This document shows, one piece after another, positions 10,801-16,463 of a stretch of 16,463 bases of DNA. Location of the stretch: positions 1-16,463 of the forward strand of contig JACQYG010000012.1 in NCBI GenBank assembly GCA_016208345.1, written 5' to 3'. The position numbers and the translations under genes are program-made. The notes below the pieces were generated by a model. The model saw only the letters and a program-made list of their open reading frames with translations. It searched no databases and was not told the origin of the DNA. This DNA is from Chloroflexota bacterium (GTDB lineage Bacteria; Chloroflexota; DTOL01; JACQYG01). Within the stretch, counting starts at the first letter, position 1. Each line of letters opens with the position of its first letter.

Positions 10801-11439
10801 CAAGGCCAGCAGTTCCTCGTCGCTGCCATAGCCAATGGCCCGCAGGAGGGTGGTCACCGGGATCTTTCGCTTGCGGTCTACCTTCACCGAGAGCACGTCC
10901 TTGTTGCTGGTTTCGAATTCCAGCCAGGCGCCCCGATTGGGGATGAGCTTGCCATAGCAGAGATGGCGACCGCTGGAGGGATCTTCCTCGGTGGTGAAAT
11001 ATACCCCCGGAGAGCGCACCAACTGGCTCACCACTACTCGTTCGGCGCCGTTGATCACAAAGGTGCCATTGTCGGTCATCTTGGGGAAATCGCCCATGAA
11101 GATCTCTTGCTCTTTGATCTCCCCGCTCTTCTTATTGACCAGGCGCACCCATACCTTCAAGGGCACCGAGAAGGTCATGTCCCTTTGGCGGCACTCCGCC
11201 TCGCTGTATTTAGGCTCGCCGAAGGAGTAGTCCAGAAAATACAGCTCCAGGTCCTTGCTGAAGCTCTGGATGGGTGATATCTCATCGAGAAGCTCGCGTA
11301 GCCCCTCCTCCTTGAACCACTCGAAGGAGTCCTTCTGCACCTGGATCAGGTTCGGCATCTGCAGGACGTCAGAGATGCGGGCATAGGAGAGTCGTTGGTT
11401 ATTGGTAATGAAGATGGGGGTGGAAACCTCTTCCATCAT
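7819..11439 (-). CDS. rpoB: DNA-directed RNA polymerase subunit beta
   Basis: Beta forms the second large lobe of RNA polymerase and the rifampicin pocket. The 1206-residue product is full length for a bacterial beta without the large E. coli-type insertions. The rifampicin region reads [20 protein letters not shown] and continues [10 protein letters not shown]397, H407 and S412 correspond to E. coli D516, H526 and S531, all in the sensitive state. [18 protein letters not shown] follows, and the [15 protein letters not shown] motif ends near residue 903 (K900). Two ATGs stand in tandem (11439 and 11436); I use the first. AAGGAG lies 12 or so nt upstream, a longish spacing. No rplJ or rplL precedes it; a divergent phosphatase gene does. 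rpoC follows after 79 nt. Stop is TAA. Confidence 0.98.
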   Translation of the reverse strand: MMEEVSTPIFITNNQRLSYARISDVLQMPNLIQVQKDSFEWFKEEGLRELLDEISPIQSFSKDLELYFLDYSFGEPKYSEAECRQRDMTFSVPLKVWVRLVNKKSGEIKEQEIFMGDFPKMTDNGTFVINGAERVVVSQLVRSPGVYFTTEEDPSSGRHLCYGKLIPNRGAWLEFETSNKDVLSVKVDRKRKIPVTTLLRAIGYGSDEELLALVRDVDTNPDHPYLLRTIDKESIDARTQNGAVIEFYKRLRPGDPPTLDNAREFLENLFFRPRRYALGRVGRYKLNKRLGLSVPMSIRTLTREDLVKIVEFIIRVNNGVEASDDIDHLGNRRVRAVGELIQNQFRVGLLRMERLVKERMSIQDPEQVTPGLLINIRPVVAAMREFFGGSQLSQFMDQTNPLAELTHKRRLSALGPGGLSRERAGFDVRDVHNSHYGRICPIETPEGPNIGLIGSLATYACINEYGFIETPYRKVTSTVDNTYEAVLGKTLGEDVVDLRSGEVMAEKGVKVTPELAERLSALPPRRIKIVPMVTNEIVYLSADEEEQYAIAQANAPLDEDGQFVEEKVSARHGKKFLFELRERVDYMDVSPKQIVSVATALIPFLEHDDANRALMGSNMQRQAVPLLVPEPPIVGTGVEVQAAKDSGQVIVAQKHGVATSVTADSITLQYDDGTQAVYRLEKFVRSNQGTCVDQRPAISNGQRVQAGQVIADSSSTANGELALGQNVIVAFMSWEGGNYEDAMLISENLLREDKFTSIHIEKHEIEARDTKLGPEEITRDIPNVSEDSLRNLHEDGIVRLGAVVGPGDILVGKITPKGETDLTAEEKLLRAIFGEKAREVKDTSLRVPHGEKGKVVDIKVFSREDHDELPAGVNKLVRVSIAQKRKVSEGDKMAGRHGNKGVISKVLPVEDMPFLPDGTPVDLILSPIGVPSRMNVGQILETHLGWAARELGIRVISPVFDGATEQEIEGALARAWLKQRGFSVEYSEESLKDKVANLAAIRLCLREWLRENGVEVDRVADEDVENVAAEMSLTWGLPMPILGKVQLYDGRTGAPFDQPVTVGNIYMMKLAHLVEDKIHARSTGPYSLVTQQPLGGKAQFGGQRFGEMEVWALEAYGAAHILQEMLTVKSDDVIGRVKTYEAIVKGENILEPGVPESFKVLVKELQSLGLAVEVLNEDEERIQFVEEAGEEPPSLGLEGINLIGFE

Positions 11440-11462
11440 TTTCGGTACCTGCTCCTTGATTT

Positions 11463-11506
11463 ACTGTAACTGGCACTGTAACCGGAGACGCACAGCCAGG
11501 CGGCTG
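11463..11506 (-). promoter_or_regulatory. rpoB leader: tandem repeat and small hairpin
   Basis: In the predicted rpoB leader (about 80 nt) the word GTTACAGT occurs twice in the transcript sense (plus-strand actgtaac at 11463-11470 and 11475-11482, 12-nt period), just upstream of the AAGGAG site. Before it, 11493-11497 (cagcc) and 11502-11506 (ggctg) form a five-pair hairpin with a four-base loop. Either could be a binding site for a regulator or a transcript-stability element. No known riboswitch or ribosomal-protein leader is recognised. Confidence 0.4.
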
Positions 11507-11524
11507 GGCAAATAGCAAAAAATA

Positions 11525-11554
11525 AGTATACTTCAACTTGGCACACGAAGTCAA
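11525..11554 (-). promoter_or_regulatory. Sigma-A-type promoter of rpoBC
   Basis: Minus strand: -35 TTGACT (11554-11549), an 18-nt spacer, then -10 TATACT (11530-11525). Start of transcription is expected near 11518, leaving a leader of about 80 nt to rpoB. It has the same -10 hexamer as the rpsL promoter. No other gene on this strand lies between it and rpoB, so it appears to be the principal rpoBC promoter. Confidence 0.8.
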
Positions 11555-11558
11555 TACC

Positions 11559-11595
11559 TTTTCTGGCCAATTTTCGCTATTTTTTCACATTTTTT
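11559..11595 (-). promoter_or_regulatory. Phased A-tracts upstream of the rpoB promoter (UP element or bent DNA)
   Basis: Runs of A on the minus strand (T-runs on plus at 11559-11562, 11571-11574, 11580-11585 and 11590-11595) start 12, 9 and 10 nt apart, close to one helical turn each, immediately upstream of the rpoB -35. Such phasing is typical of intrinsically curved DNA, and the position suits an UP element contacted by the alpha subunit C-terminal domain. The surrounding sequence is GC-rich, which makes this stretch stand out. Confidence 0.6.
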
Positions 11596-11609
11596 AAAGT
11601 CCCGGCACC

Positions 11610-11630
11610 GCCGCTCCCCCTACTAGCGGC
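11610..11630. other. Inverted repeat between the divergent rpoB and PP2C promoters
   Basis: Bases 11610-11615 (gccgct) and 11625-11630 (agcggc) are perfect reverse complements around a nine-base pyrimidine-rich loop. There is no T-run on the exit side in either direction, so it is not a convincing terminator. It lies upstream of both promoters and could be an operator. Otherwise the 283-nt divergent region holds only the promoters and A-tracts listed separately. Confidence 0.35.
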
Positions 11631-11683
11631 AAGGCAGAGATAAGCGCCAGGCCCACCGGCAGCTAGCGCGCCAAACCCTTTCA

Positions 11684-11692
11684 TGGTATAAT
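11684..11692 (+). promoter_or_regulatory. Extended -10 promoter of the PP2C phosphatase gene
   Basis: TATAAT at 11687-11692 is a perfect -10 hexamer preceded by TG-G, the extended -10 pattern. The position 17-18 nt upstream carries no good -35 (tagcgc), as is common for extended -10 promoters. The start of transcription would be near 11699, with a leader of roughly 24 nt before the GTG start. Confidence 0.7.
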
Positions 11693-11722
11693 CGGGACAG
11701 GCTAACGGAGGAGGTGCGGGGG

Positions 11723-12655
11723 GTGATAAGCAGTCTTGGTTTCGCCGTTGGCAAATTCACCGACGCTGGTCTGGTGCGGGAGGCGAACGAGGACAGCCTG
11801 ATAGTCCGCCAGCCCGAGGACCAACGGCAGCTCTCGGTCAAGGGGTCGCTCTTCGCGGTGGCCGACGGCCTGGGAGGCCACCGCGCCGGCGAGATGGCCA
11901 GCACGCTAGCCACGGAGATGGTGGCCCGAGAATACTTTGCCGACTCTTCCCCGGACGTGGCCCAGAGCATCAGCCGAGCGATTCAGAGAGCCAATGGAGA
12001 GATCTACGAGCGCTCCCTGGAAGCTCCGGCCCGGTCTGGGATGGCCTCCACGTTTACTGCCATGGTGCTACGGGGTGCGGAATACTTCTTCGCTAGCGTA
12101 GGAGACTCCCGGGGGTATTTGCTCCGAGAAGGCGATCTCCGCCAGATCACCCAGGACCATTCTCTCCTGGGGGAGCAGGTGCGGGCCGGGCTGCTGGCCC
12201 CAGATGGCGTGCGCGACGGGCGCGGTCGTAATCTCTTGACCAGGGCGGTGGGCCGTCATCCGGAGGTGCAGGTAGACGTCTTTGAGGTGCCGGCCCAGGC
12301 CGGCGACACCGTGCTGCTCTGCACCGATGGCCTGTGGGGGCTCTGCACCGACGAGGAGATGAAAGAGGCCATTGCCAACCAACCTGATCCCCAGGCAGCA
12401 GTACAAAGCCTCGTCTCCCTGGCTAAGGAGCGCGGTGCCCCGGACAATATCACGGCCATGGTGATCCATGCCTTCGACCAGCCAGGTCAGCCAGTGGTAC
12501 CCGCAATCGAGTACAAAGAAGAAGCCCCGGCCCATCTCCAGGAGGTCGCCCGGCCATCGCCGCAGGTTATCTTGCTCCTGGGGATGATCGCTCTCCTCTT
12601 GCTATTGCTGGCCGCGCCAGCCATCTGGTTTCTCTACCAGCTCATGGCCCGCTGA
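11723..12655 (+). CDS. PP2C-type serine/threonine phosphatase with C-terminal membrane anchor
   Basis: This is a metal-dependent phosphatase of the bacterial PP2C family (PrpC/Stp type), which removes phosphate from Ser/Thr, usually opposing Hanks-type kinases. Motifs are in order: D14 and R19 with NED at 22-24, VADGLGG (D48), SVGDSR, TQDHS, LTRAVG, CTDGLW (D202) and APDN (D241, N242), so all metal ligands appear present. The catalytic domain ends near residue 250. A Pro/Glu-rich linker follows, then a hydrophobic helix at about 282-304 at the extreme C-terminus, predicting a tail-anchored protein with the catalytic domain in the cytoplasm. I choose GTG 11723 because GGAGGAGG at 11707-11714 lies 8 nt before it; a GTG at 11714 would overlap that site. 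No kinase gene is visible. The stop lies 4 nt from that of the convergent methyltransferase gene. Confidence 0.9.
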   Translation: MISSLGFAVGKFTDAGLVREANEDSLIVRQPEDQRQLSVKGSLFAVADGLGGHRAGEMASTLATEMVAREYFADSSPDVAQSISRAIQRANGEIYERSLEAPARSGMASTFTAMVLRGAEYFFASVGDSRGYLLREGDLRQITQDHSLLGEQVRAGLLAPDGVRDGRGRNLLTRAVGRHPEVQVDVFEVPAQAGDTVLLCTDGLWGLCTDEEMKEAIANQPDPQAAVQSLVSLAKERGAPDNITAMVIHAFDQPGQPVVPAIEYKEEAPAHLQEVARPSPQVILLLGMIALLLLLLAAPAIWFLYQLMAR

Positions 12656-12659
12656 TCGC

Positions 12660-13538
12660 TCAAGCCAAATAGAGAATGCCTTGGCGAATAGGGTATTCTC
12701 CCCGGCACTGGCTACAGGTGAGGCCCTGGCCTGAGGACAAGAGCTGGCTCTGGCAAACCGGGCAGCGCACGGAATCCCAAGGGCCCGGCGGTTCCGAGGG
12801 CCCCGGCGCTGGCATGCCCGCCTTGGTCCCCCACGCCAGGTCGTAGCGCCTCTGCCAGTCAACTATGGTGATGCCGGTAAAATCTGCCTGCTCCAGCATT
12901 GCTGCCACCCGTTTCCTGGTGAACGAGCGCCCGTACATCCACAGGGCCCAGCTATCGCGCTGCTTGCTCAGTAGAAGAATCCCACCGGGCTTCAACACCC
13001 GGGCCATCTCGCCCAAGGCCTTTTCCGGGTGTGGAAAAAACTCCCAGGACTCAGTACTGCTCACCACATCGAAGGCCACGTCTTCGAAAGGCAAATACGA
13101 GGCATCCTGTTTGATCAGGGCCACCCTGCCGCTCTGCACCCAGGCCCCTAACTTCTCCCGGGCAACTCGCAACATGCCCTCTGACAGATCCAGGCCGACG
13201 ATAGAGCCCAGGAAACCCGGTTGACCTAGAAGGAGCAGCGGCACCCTGCCCGACCCGGTGGCCACATCCAACACTCGACAGTGGGGGTCGCGCTCAATGG
13301 CCGGGAGCAGGGGGGGCAAAAGCCACCTCCGATCCTCCTCTGGGCTGAAGCGATAGGCGGCCAGCCGGCCCTTGGAGGCATCGTAGAAGCGGGAGCCGAA
13401 ATCATAGAAGCGCCTCACCGCACCGCTGCCCAGGTAGGAGGCCTCCGTCATGAAGAGCCAGCCAACCGTGGTGGCGGCCAAGGCAAAGACCAGGGCGATC
13501 AGGAGCACCTCGGGCATTGACAAGCCTATCCGCCTCAT
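12660..13538 (-). CDS. Membrane-anchored SAM-dependent methyltransferase with C-terminal zinc ribbon
   Basis: The product (292 residues) has a single N-terminal hydrophobic helix at about 10-30. It is followed by a class I methyltransferase domain: motif I VLDVATGSG with D91, G95 and G97, then GLDLSEGMLRVA (acidic D binding the SAM ribose) and the GEMARVLKPGG motif. The C-terminus is a four-cysteine ribbon, C259-x2-C262 and C275-x2-C278, followed by EYPIRQGILYL, which resembles Trm112-like ribbons. The substrate is not predictable; UbiE-like small-molecule, lipid or protein methylation are all possible. The start ATG (13538) lies 10 nt after the histidine kinase stop with no clear ribosome binding site, suggesting translational coupling. 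A second ATG at 13517 is an alternative. The frame is open farther upstream, but only inside the kinase gene. Confidence 0.82.
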   Translation of the reverse strand: MRRIGLSMPEVLLIALVFALAATTVGWLFMTEASYLGSGAVRRFYDFGSRFYDASKGRLAAYRFSPEEDRRWLLPPLLPAIERDPHCRVLDVATGSGRVPLLLLGQPGFLGSIVGLDLSEGMLRVAREKLGAWVQSGRVALIKQDASYLPFEDVAFDVVSSTESWEFFPHPEKALGEMARVLKPGGILLLSKQRDSWALWMYGRSFTRKRVAAMLEQADFTGITIVDWQRRYDLAWGTKAGMPAPGPSEPPGPWDSVRCPVCQSQLLSSGQGLTCSQCRGEYPIRQGILYLA

Positions 13539-13548
13539 GAAGCCGGGA

Positions 13549-14952
13549 TCACTTGAGACTGGCCGGGATTGGCAATACCACCGTGAAGGTGGAACCCACC
13601 CCAAATTCGCTTTCCACCTCCACTCGCCCGCCATGGGCCTCGGTCAACTCTTTCACCACGGCCAGGCCCAGGCCGGCACCAGCCTTGCGTTGAGAATAGA
13701 CCTGGTAGAAGCGGTCGAACACATACGGGAGGCTCTCCCGCGGAATACCGAGGCCGGTGTCTGCCACCTTGATCACCGCCTCGCTGTTCCGAGCCGTTAC
13801 CTCCACCGTAACCCTGCCCCCAGGCTCGGTATGCTTCAACGCGTTGTCGAGTAGGTTGTCGATGATCTGTTTCACCCGGTGGGGGTCGCCGAGGGCCTCG
13901 ATGCTAGGTGCCCCCGCCCGAAAGTTGATGGTGATATCTTTCATTTGAGCCTTGGGCTTGGTCACATCAACGGCCTCTCGCGATATTCGAACCAGGTCCA
14001 TCGACTCCCTCCGCAGGCGCAGGGTGCCAGCATCCAGACGCGATAGATCCAATAGATCCTCCACCAGCCCGGTGAGGTGATCAACCTGGGAGTCCACCAC
14101 TTCCAACTGCCGTCGGCGTGTCGGAGACGCAGCCTCGCGCAACATGGACACGGTGAACCCCTTGATTATCGTCAGGGGGGTCCGCAGTTCATGGGAAACC
14201 TTGCTCAGGAACTCAGCCCTCACGGCGCTGAGCCTCTGAAGCTCAGAGGCCATATAGTTGATGGTTCGCGCCAGTTGTCCCAGCTCGTCGGTGGATGTTA
14301 CCACGATGCGCTGGTCAAAATGCCCCTGGGCGATGGCCCGGGCTGCCACCTCCAGCTCCCCGATGATGCGGGTCAGATTACCTCCCACGTACATGGCGGC
14401 GGCGAAGATGGCCACCAACGACAGGATGATCCCTAGAGCAAGGCGCGGGTAGATCACCGCCAGGGTGCGGTCCACATCCTGCAGCGACAGGGCCAGCTCG
14501 ACGGCACCCACGATCTCGCCCCTCACCCTCAACGGCGTTGTAGTGAGAAGGTAACGAACGTTGCCCGGCGGCACCACCAGGGTGCTCTCCACCTCCTGCC
14601 CGTACATGGCAGCGCTGAATGTCGCCGGATTGCCAGGTAGACTGGAGGTGCTGGCCACGATGTTGCCCCGGCGGTCGTAGGCCCGGGCATGAAAGCGCCG
14701 ATCCAACGTCTGGCTGAAGACATCATTGGCCGCGGTCTGGAGCTCCGTGCCGTCTTCCATTCGGGATTCAATGCGGCCTTCCACCGAGAGCATGGCGGTC
14801 CGGAGCTCGCCCAGGGCCAATTGAGGCAGCTCTACCGACAGGCCCTGGTAGGTGGCAACGCCGAAATATAGGAACGTCGAGATGGCGATGGTGAGAAAGA
14901 TGACCGCCAGCCTGAAGCGATAGTTGGCCAGAAAGAAAAACAGCCTTCTCAT
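13549..14952 (-). CDS. Membrane sensor histidine kinase (HAMP, HisKA, HATPase_c)
   Basis: This is a two-component sensor kinase of 467 residues. Transmembrane helix 1 is at about 15-33, then an extracytoplasmic sensor region at about 34-170, transmembrane helix 2 at about 171-190 and HAMP at about 191-243. The dimerisation/phosphotransfer helix carries KVSHELRTPL with H254. The ATPase domain has N box DNLLDNALKHTEPGG, G1 DTGLGIP, F box YVFDRFYQV and G2 GAGLGLAVVKEL, ending in GVGSTFTVVLP. All catalytic elements are intact. The extracytoplasmic part is PAS/CACHE-sized but not assignable by eye. The ATG (14952-14950) overlaps the regulator stop as ATGA, with GGAAAG 6 nt upstream, so the pair is translationally coupled. 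An ATG at 14985 in the same frame would lie inside the regulator gene. The input signal is unknown. Confidence 0.93.
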   Translation of the reverse strand: MRRLFFFLANYRFRLAVIFLTIAISTFLYFGVATYQGLSVELPQLALGELRTAMLSVEGRIESRMEDGTELQTAANDVFSQTLDRRFHARAYDRRGNIVASTSSLPGNPATFSAAMYGQEVESTLVVPPGNVRYLLTTTPLRVRGEIVGAVELALSLQDVDRTLAVIYPRLALGIILSLVAIFAAAMYVGGNLTRIIGELEVAARAIAQGHFDQRIVVTSTDELGQLARTINYMASELQRLSAVRAEFLSKVSHELRTPLTIIKGFTVSMLREAASPTRRRQLEVVDSQVDHLTGLVEDLLDLSRLDAGTLRLRRESMDLVRISREAVDVTKPKAQMKDITINFRAGAPSIEALGDPHRVKQIIDNLLDNALKHTEPGGRVTVEVTARNSEAVIKVADTGLGIPRESLPYVFDRFYQVYSQRKAGAGLGLAVVKELTEAHGGRVEVESEFGVGSTFTVVLPIPASLK

Positions 14953-15698
14953 TTGCGGCTTTCCAGCTTGTATCCCACTGACCACTCGGTACAGATAAGA
15001 CCGCTACGTCCAGCATCAAGTTCGATCTTCTTCCGCAGGCGCTTTATGTGCTCATCTACGGTGCGAGTGCCGCCCGGGTAAGAGTAACCCCAAACCTCCT
15101 GAAGCAGCTCCTGACGAGAGAAGACCTTGTCGGGATGGCTGCAGAGGAAGTATAGAAGATCGAATTCTTTGGGTGAGAGGCTCAAGATCCGTCTCTGGCT
15201 ATGGACTGTCCGTTCCACCGGGTCAATCACCAGGTCGCCCAGGGCAATGCTCTTCTGTTCTCGTCTGACCCGACGCAATATCGCCTTTATGCGGGCAGTG
15301 AGTTCCAGTGGGTTGAAGGGCTTGACCATGTAGTCGTCAGCGCCCGACACGAACCCCTTGATCTTATCTGCGTCCTCCGCGCTGGCGGTCAACATGATGA
15401 TCGGCGTCTGCGCCAGCCGTGCCGGCCCCTGGAGAGGGGTATCTACCTCACCGCGGCGCAGGCGGCGACACAGGTCGAAGCCATCCATATCTGGAAGCAT
15501 TATGTCCAGAACGATGACGTCGGGCTGACAGCTCTCGAGAAGCCGCAGGGCCTCTCGCCCGTTGCTGGCACTGACCACCTGGAAGCCATCTTCCTCCAGG
15601 TTGTGCTGGGTGAACTCGCAGATAAGGGGCTCATGGCGGGGGATAGATGTTAAGCAGGTTCTGCAGGAGAAAGGCAATGGGGGTGAGGCGGCCGGCAC
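14949..15698 (-). CDS. OmpR/PhoB-family response regulator with anomalous N-terminus (start uncertain)
   Basis: This is the partner of the downstream kinase: a receiver domain followed by a winged-helix DNA-binding domain. The phospho-acceptor is in VLDIMLPDMDGF (D65 from the GTG at 15698), with T104 (MLTAS) and K126 (VKPF) also present. The C-terminal domain has SLSPKEFDLLYFLCSHP and TVDEHIKRLRKKI, typical of OmpR-type DNA-binding domains. Two oddities stand out. The usual first strand and acidic pair (VVDDEP) is replaced by SIPRHEP, so R21 and H22 occupy the two Asp positions. There are also about 10 extra residues between D65 and T104, around RRGEVDTPLQGPARLAQ. The frame is open upstream, but the only plausible starts are GTG 15698 or TTG 15677, neither with a good ribosome binding site. 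It may be a degenerate receiver or a gene that lost its 5' end. Confidence 0.8.
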   Translation of the reverse strand: MPAASPPLPFSCRTCLTSIPRHEPLICEFTQHNLEEDGFQVVSASNGREALRLLESCQPDVIVLDIMLPDMDGFDLCRRLRRGEVDTPLQGPARLAQTPIIMLTASAEDADKIKGFVSGADDYMVKPFNPLELTARIKAILRRVRREQKSIALGDLVIDPVERTVHSQRRILSLSPKEFDLLYFLCSHPDKVFSRQELLQEVWGYSYPGGTRTVDEHIKRLRKKIELDAGRSGLICTEWSVGYKLESRK

Positions 15699-15743
15699 GC
15701 CGTAAACCCAGCGCCGATCTCTAGCAAAAGCGGGGCATTTGTT

Positions 15744-15750
15744 GTATACT
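15744..15750. promoter_or_regulatory. Palindromic -10 region shared by the divergent regulator and HAD genes
   Basis: The palindrome gtatac (15744-15749) supplies TATACT on the plus strand (15745-15750, toward the HAD gene, about 36 nt before its ATG) and TATACA on the minus strand (15748-15743, toward the response regulator). No strong -35 is seen on either side. Only about 87 nt separate the two genes, so both promoters must lie here and may compete. Confidence 0.4.
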
Positions 15751-15785
15751 AAGGGCCAAACTTCTAAGGCAGGCACAACCCGGCA

Positions 15786-16463
15786 ATGTATAAAGCAGTA
15801 TTCTTTGACATGGGGAACACCCTCTCCCGGCAACGGCCTTCCCGGGAGGAGGTCATGGTGGACTTCCTGCAGGAGCAAGGTTACGACTTCGCGGTCCGGG
15901 ACATGGCCGCGGCATTCCTGGCCGCGGACCTGTTCTTCTACGATTGGGCTCAGGGCACCCCCTATCCACGGAGGGAGAGCTTGGACCGCCAGGCCATGTG
16001 GCTCGGCTACTCCAGGACTTTTCTGGAGTCCCTGGGTTTGGATCACAACGACGGTTGGCATCAGGAGATGGGTCGGGTTTTCGAGGCTGCCGTCCAACGC
16101 CGCCACACCGCCCTCTTTCCGGAGGTCCTTCAAACGCTGGATGCGCTGAAAGCGAAAAGACTCAAGCTGGCGGTGGTGTCTAACTGGGATAATACCCTGG
16201 AGGAACATTGCCGGGAGCTGGGGCTGACTAGATACATGGAGGTCGTGGCCGCCTCCCAGGTGGTGGGCAGCGACAAGCCCGATGCGGGCATCGTCCGGTA
16301 CGCCCTGGAAAGGGTGGGGGCCGCACCCCAGGAGGCACTCCACGTTGGCGACATGTATCCAGCCGATGTGGTGGGTGCCAGAAGCGCCGGCATCACCCCG
16401 GTGTTGGGGGACCGCTACGACCTGCAGCCTCAGGCGGATTGTCTGAGAGTGCGGTCGCTTTGG
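15786..16463 (+). CDS. HAD-superfamily hydrolase (partial, runs off the window)
   Basis: This is a haloacid dehalogenase-superfamily hydrolase, subfamily I type with a helical cap; 226 codons are visible without a stop, so it is nearly complete at the usual length of 220-240. Motif I is FFDMGNTL (nucleophile D8), motif II VVSN (S132), motif III K164 in GSDKPDAGI, and motif IV HVGDMYPAD (D189 and D194). The residue two after the nucleophile is G10 in place of the Asp of most HAD phosphatases. DxGN variants such as YihX are still phosphatases, so activity is not excluded, but the substrate cannot be predicted. The ATG at 15786 has a modest AAGGCAGG 12 nt upstream. The gene is divergent from the response regulator and probably unrelated to its pathway. 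Confidence 0.85.
   Translation, partial: MYKAVFFDMGNTLSRQRPSREEVMVDFLQEQGYDFAVRDMAAAFLAADLFFYDWAQGTPYPRRESLDRQAMWLGYSRTFLESLGLDHNDGWHQEMGRVFEAAVQRRHTALFPEVLQTLDALKAKRLKLAVVSNWDNTLEEHCRELGLTRYMEVVAASQVVGSDKPDAGIVRYALERVGAAPQEALHVGDMYPADVVGARSAGITPVLGDRYDLQPQADCLRVRSLW

Noticed and set aside
11610..11630. Terminator reading of the gccgct/agcggc inverted repeat
   Set aside because: No T-run follows in either direction, and both flanking genes diverge from this region, so nothing needs to end here.
13539..13634. Upstream extension of the methyltransferase to an ATG at 13634
   Set aside because: It lies within the end of the histidine kinase gene, and the extra residues (WRWKANLGWVPPSRWYCQ) look like an off-frame reading of the kinase C-terminus.
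15699..16343. Upstream extension of the response regulator frame to an ATG at 16343
   Set aside because: It would run antisense through most of the HAD gene, whose catalytic motifs are all intact, and adds about 215 residues with no family resemblance.

Overview
The window is a GC-rich bacterial chromosome segment. Its larger part is the rpoBC/str region read on the minus strand, in the order rpoB, rpoC, rpsL, rpsG, fusA and the first 32 codons of tuf. The smaller part is a signalling cluster. The organism is probably a member of Chloroflexota. This is inferred from the flavour of RpoB/RpoC/S12 (a S12 insertion and a long charged helical insert in RpoC) and from the PP2C phosphatase and membrane-tethered methyltransferase neighbours. 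No marker here settles the phylum and I could not run a search.

Region 1 (1-11439, minus strand) is transcription and translation machinery. Unlike the classical arrangement, rplKAJL does not precede rpoB. rpoB begins behind its own sigma-A-type promoter (TTGACT, 18 nt, TATACT) with helically phased A-tracts upstream and a leader of about 80 nt carrying a short hairpin and a direct repeat. A second strong promoter (TTGACA, 17 nt, TATACT, with an extended -10) lies between rpoC and rpsL, so the str genes can be expressed apart from rpoBC. That promoter also shows that rpsL starts at a TTG and not at the upstream ATG. Two intergenic gaps hold repeats: a 138-nt imperfect inverted repeat between rpsG and fusA, and a tandem 13-nt repeat between rpoB and rpoC.

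Region 2 (11440-11722) is the divergent control region between rpoB and a plus-strand PP2C phosphatase gene. The phosphatase gene has an extended -10 promoter.

Region 3 (11723-15698) holds the phosphatase, which ends in a membrane anchor, facing a minus-strand signalling operon. The operon contains an OmpR-type response regulator, a membrane histidine kinase (ATGA overlap) and a membrane-anchored SAM methyltransferase that ends in a zinc ribbon (10-nt gap). The phosphatase and methyltransferase stop codons are only 4 nt apart. The response regulator keeps its phospho-acceptor Asp, Thr and Lys but lacks the N-terminal acidic pair of a receiver domain; it is the most anomalous gene here.

Region 4 (15786-16463) is a divergent HAD-superfamily hydrolase that runs off the window. 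I saw no tRNA or rRNA gene, CRISPR array, transposase or clear intrinsic terminator.
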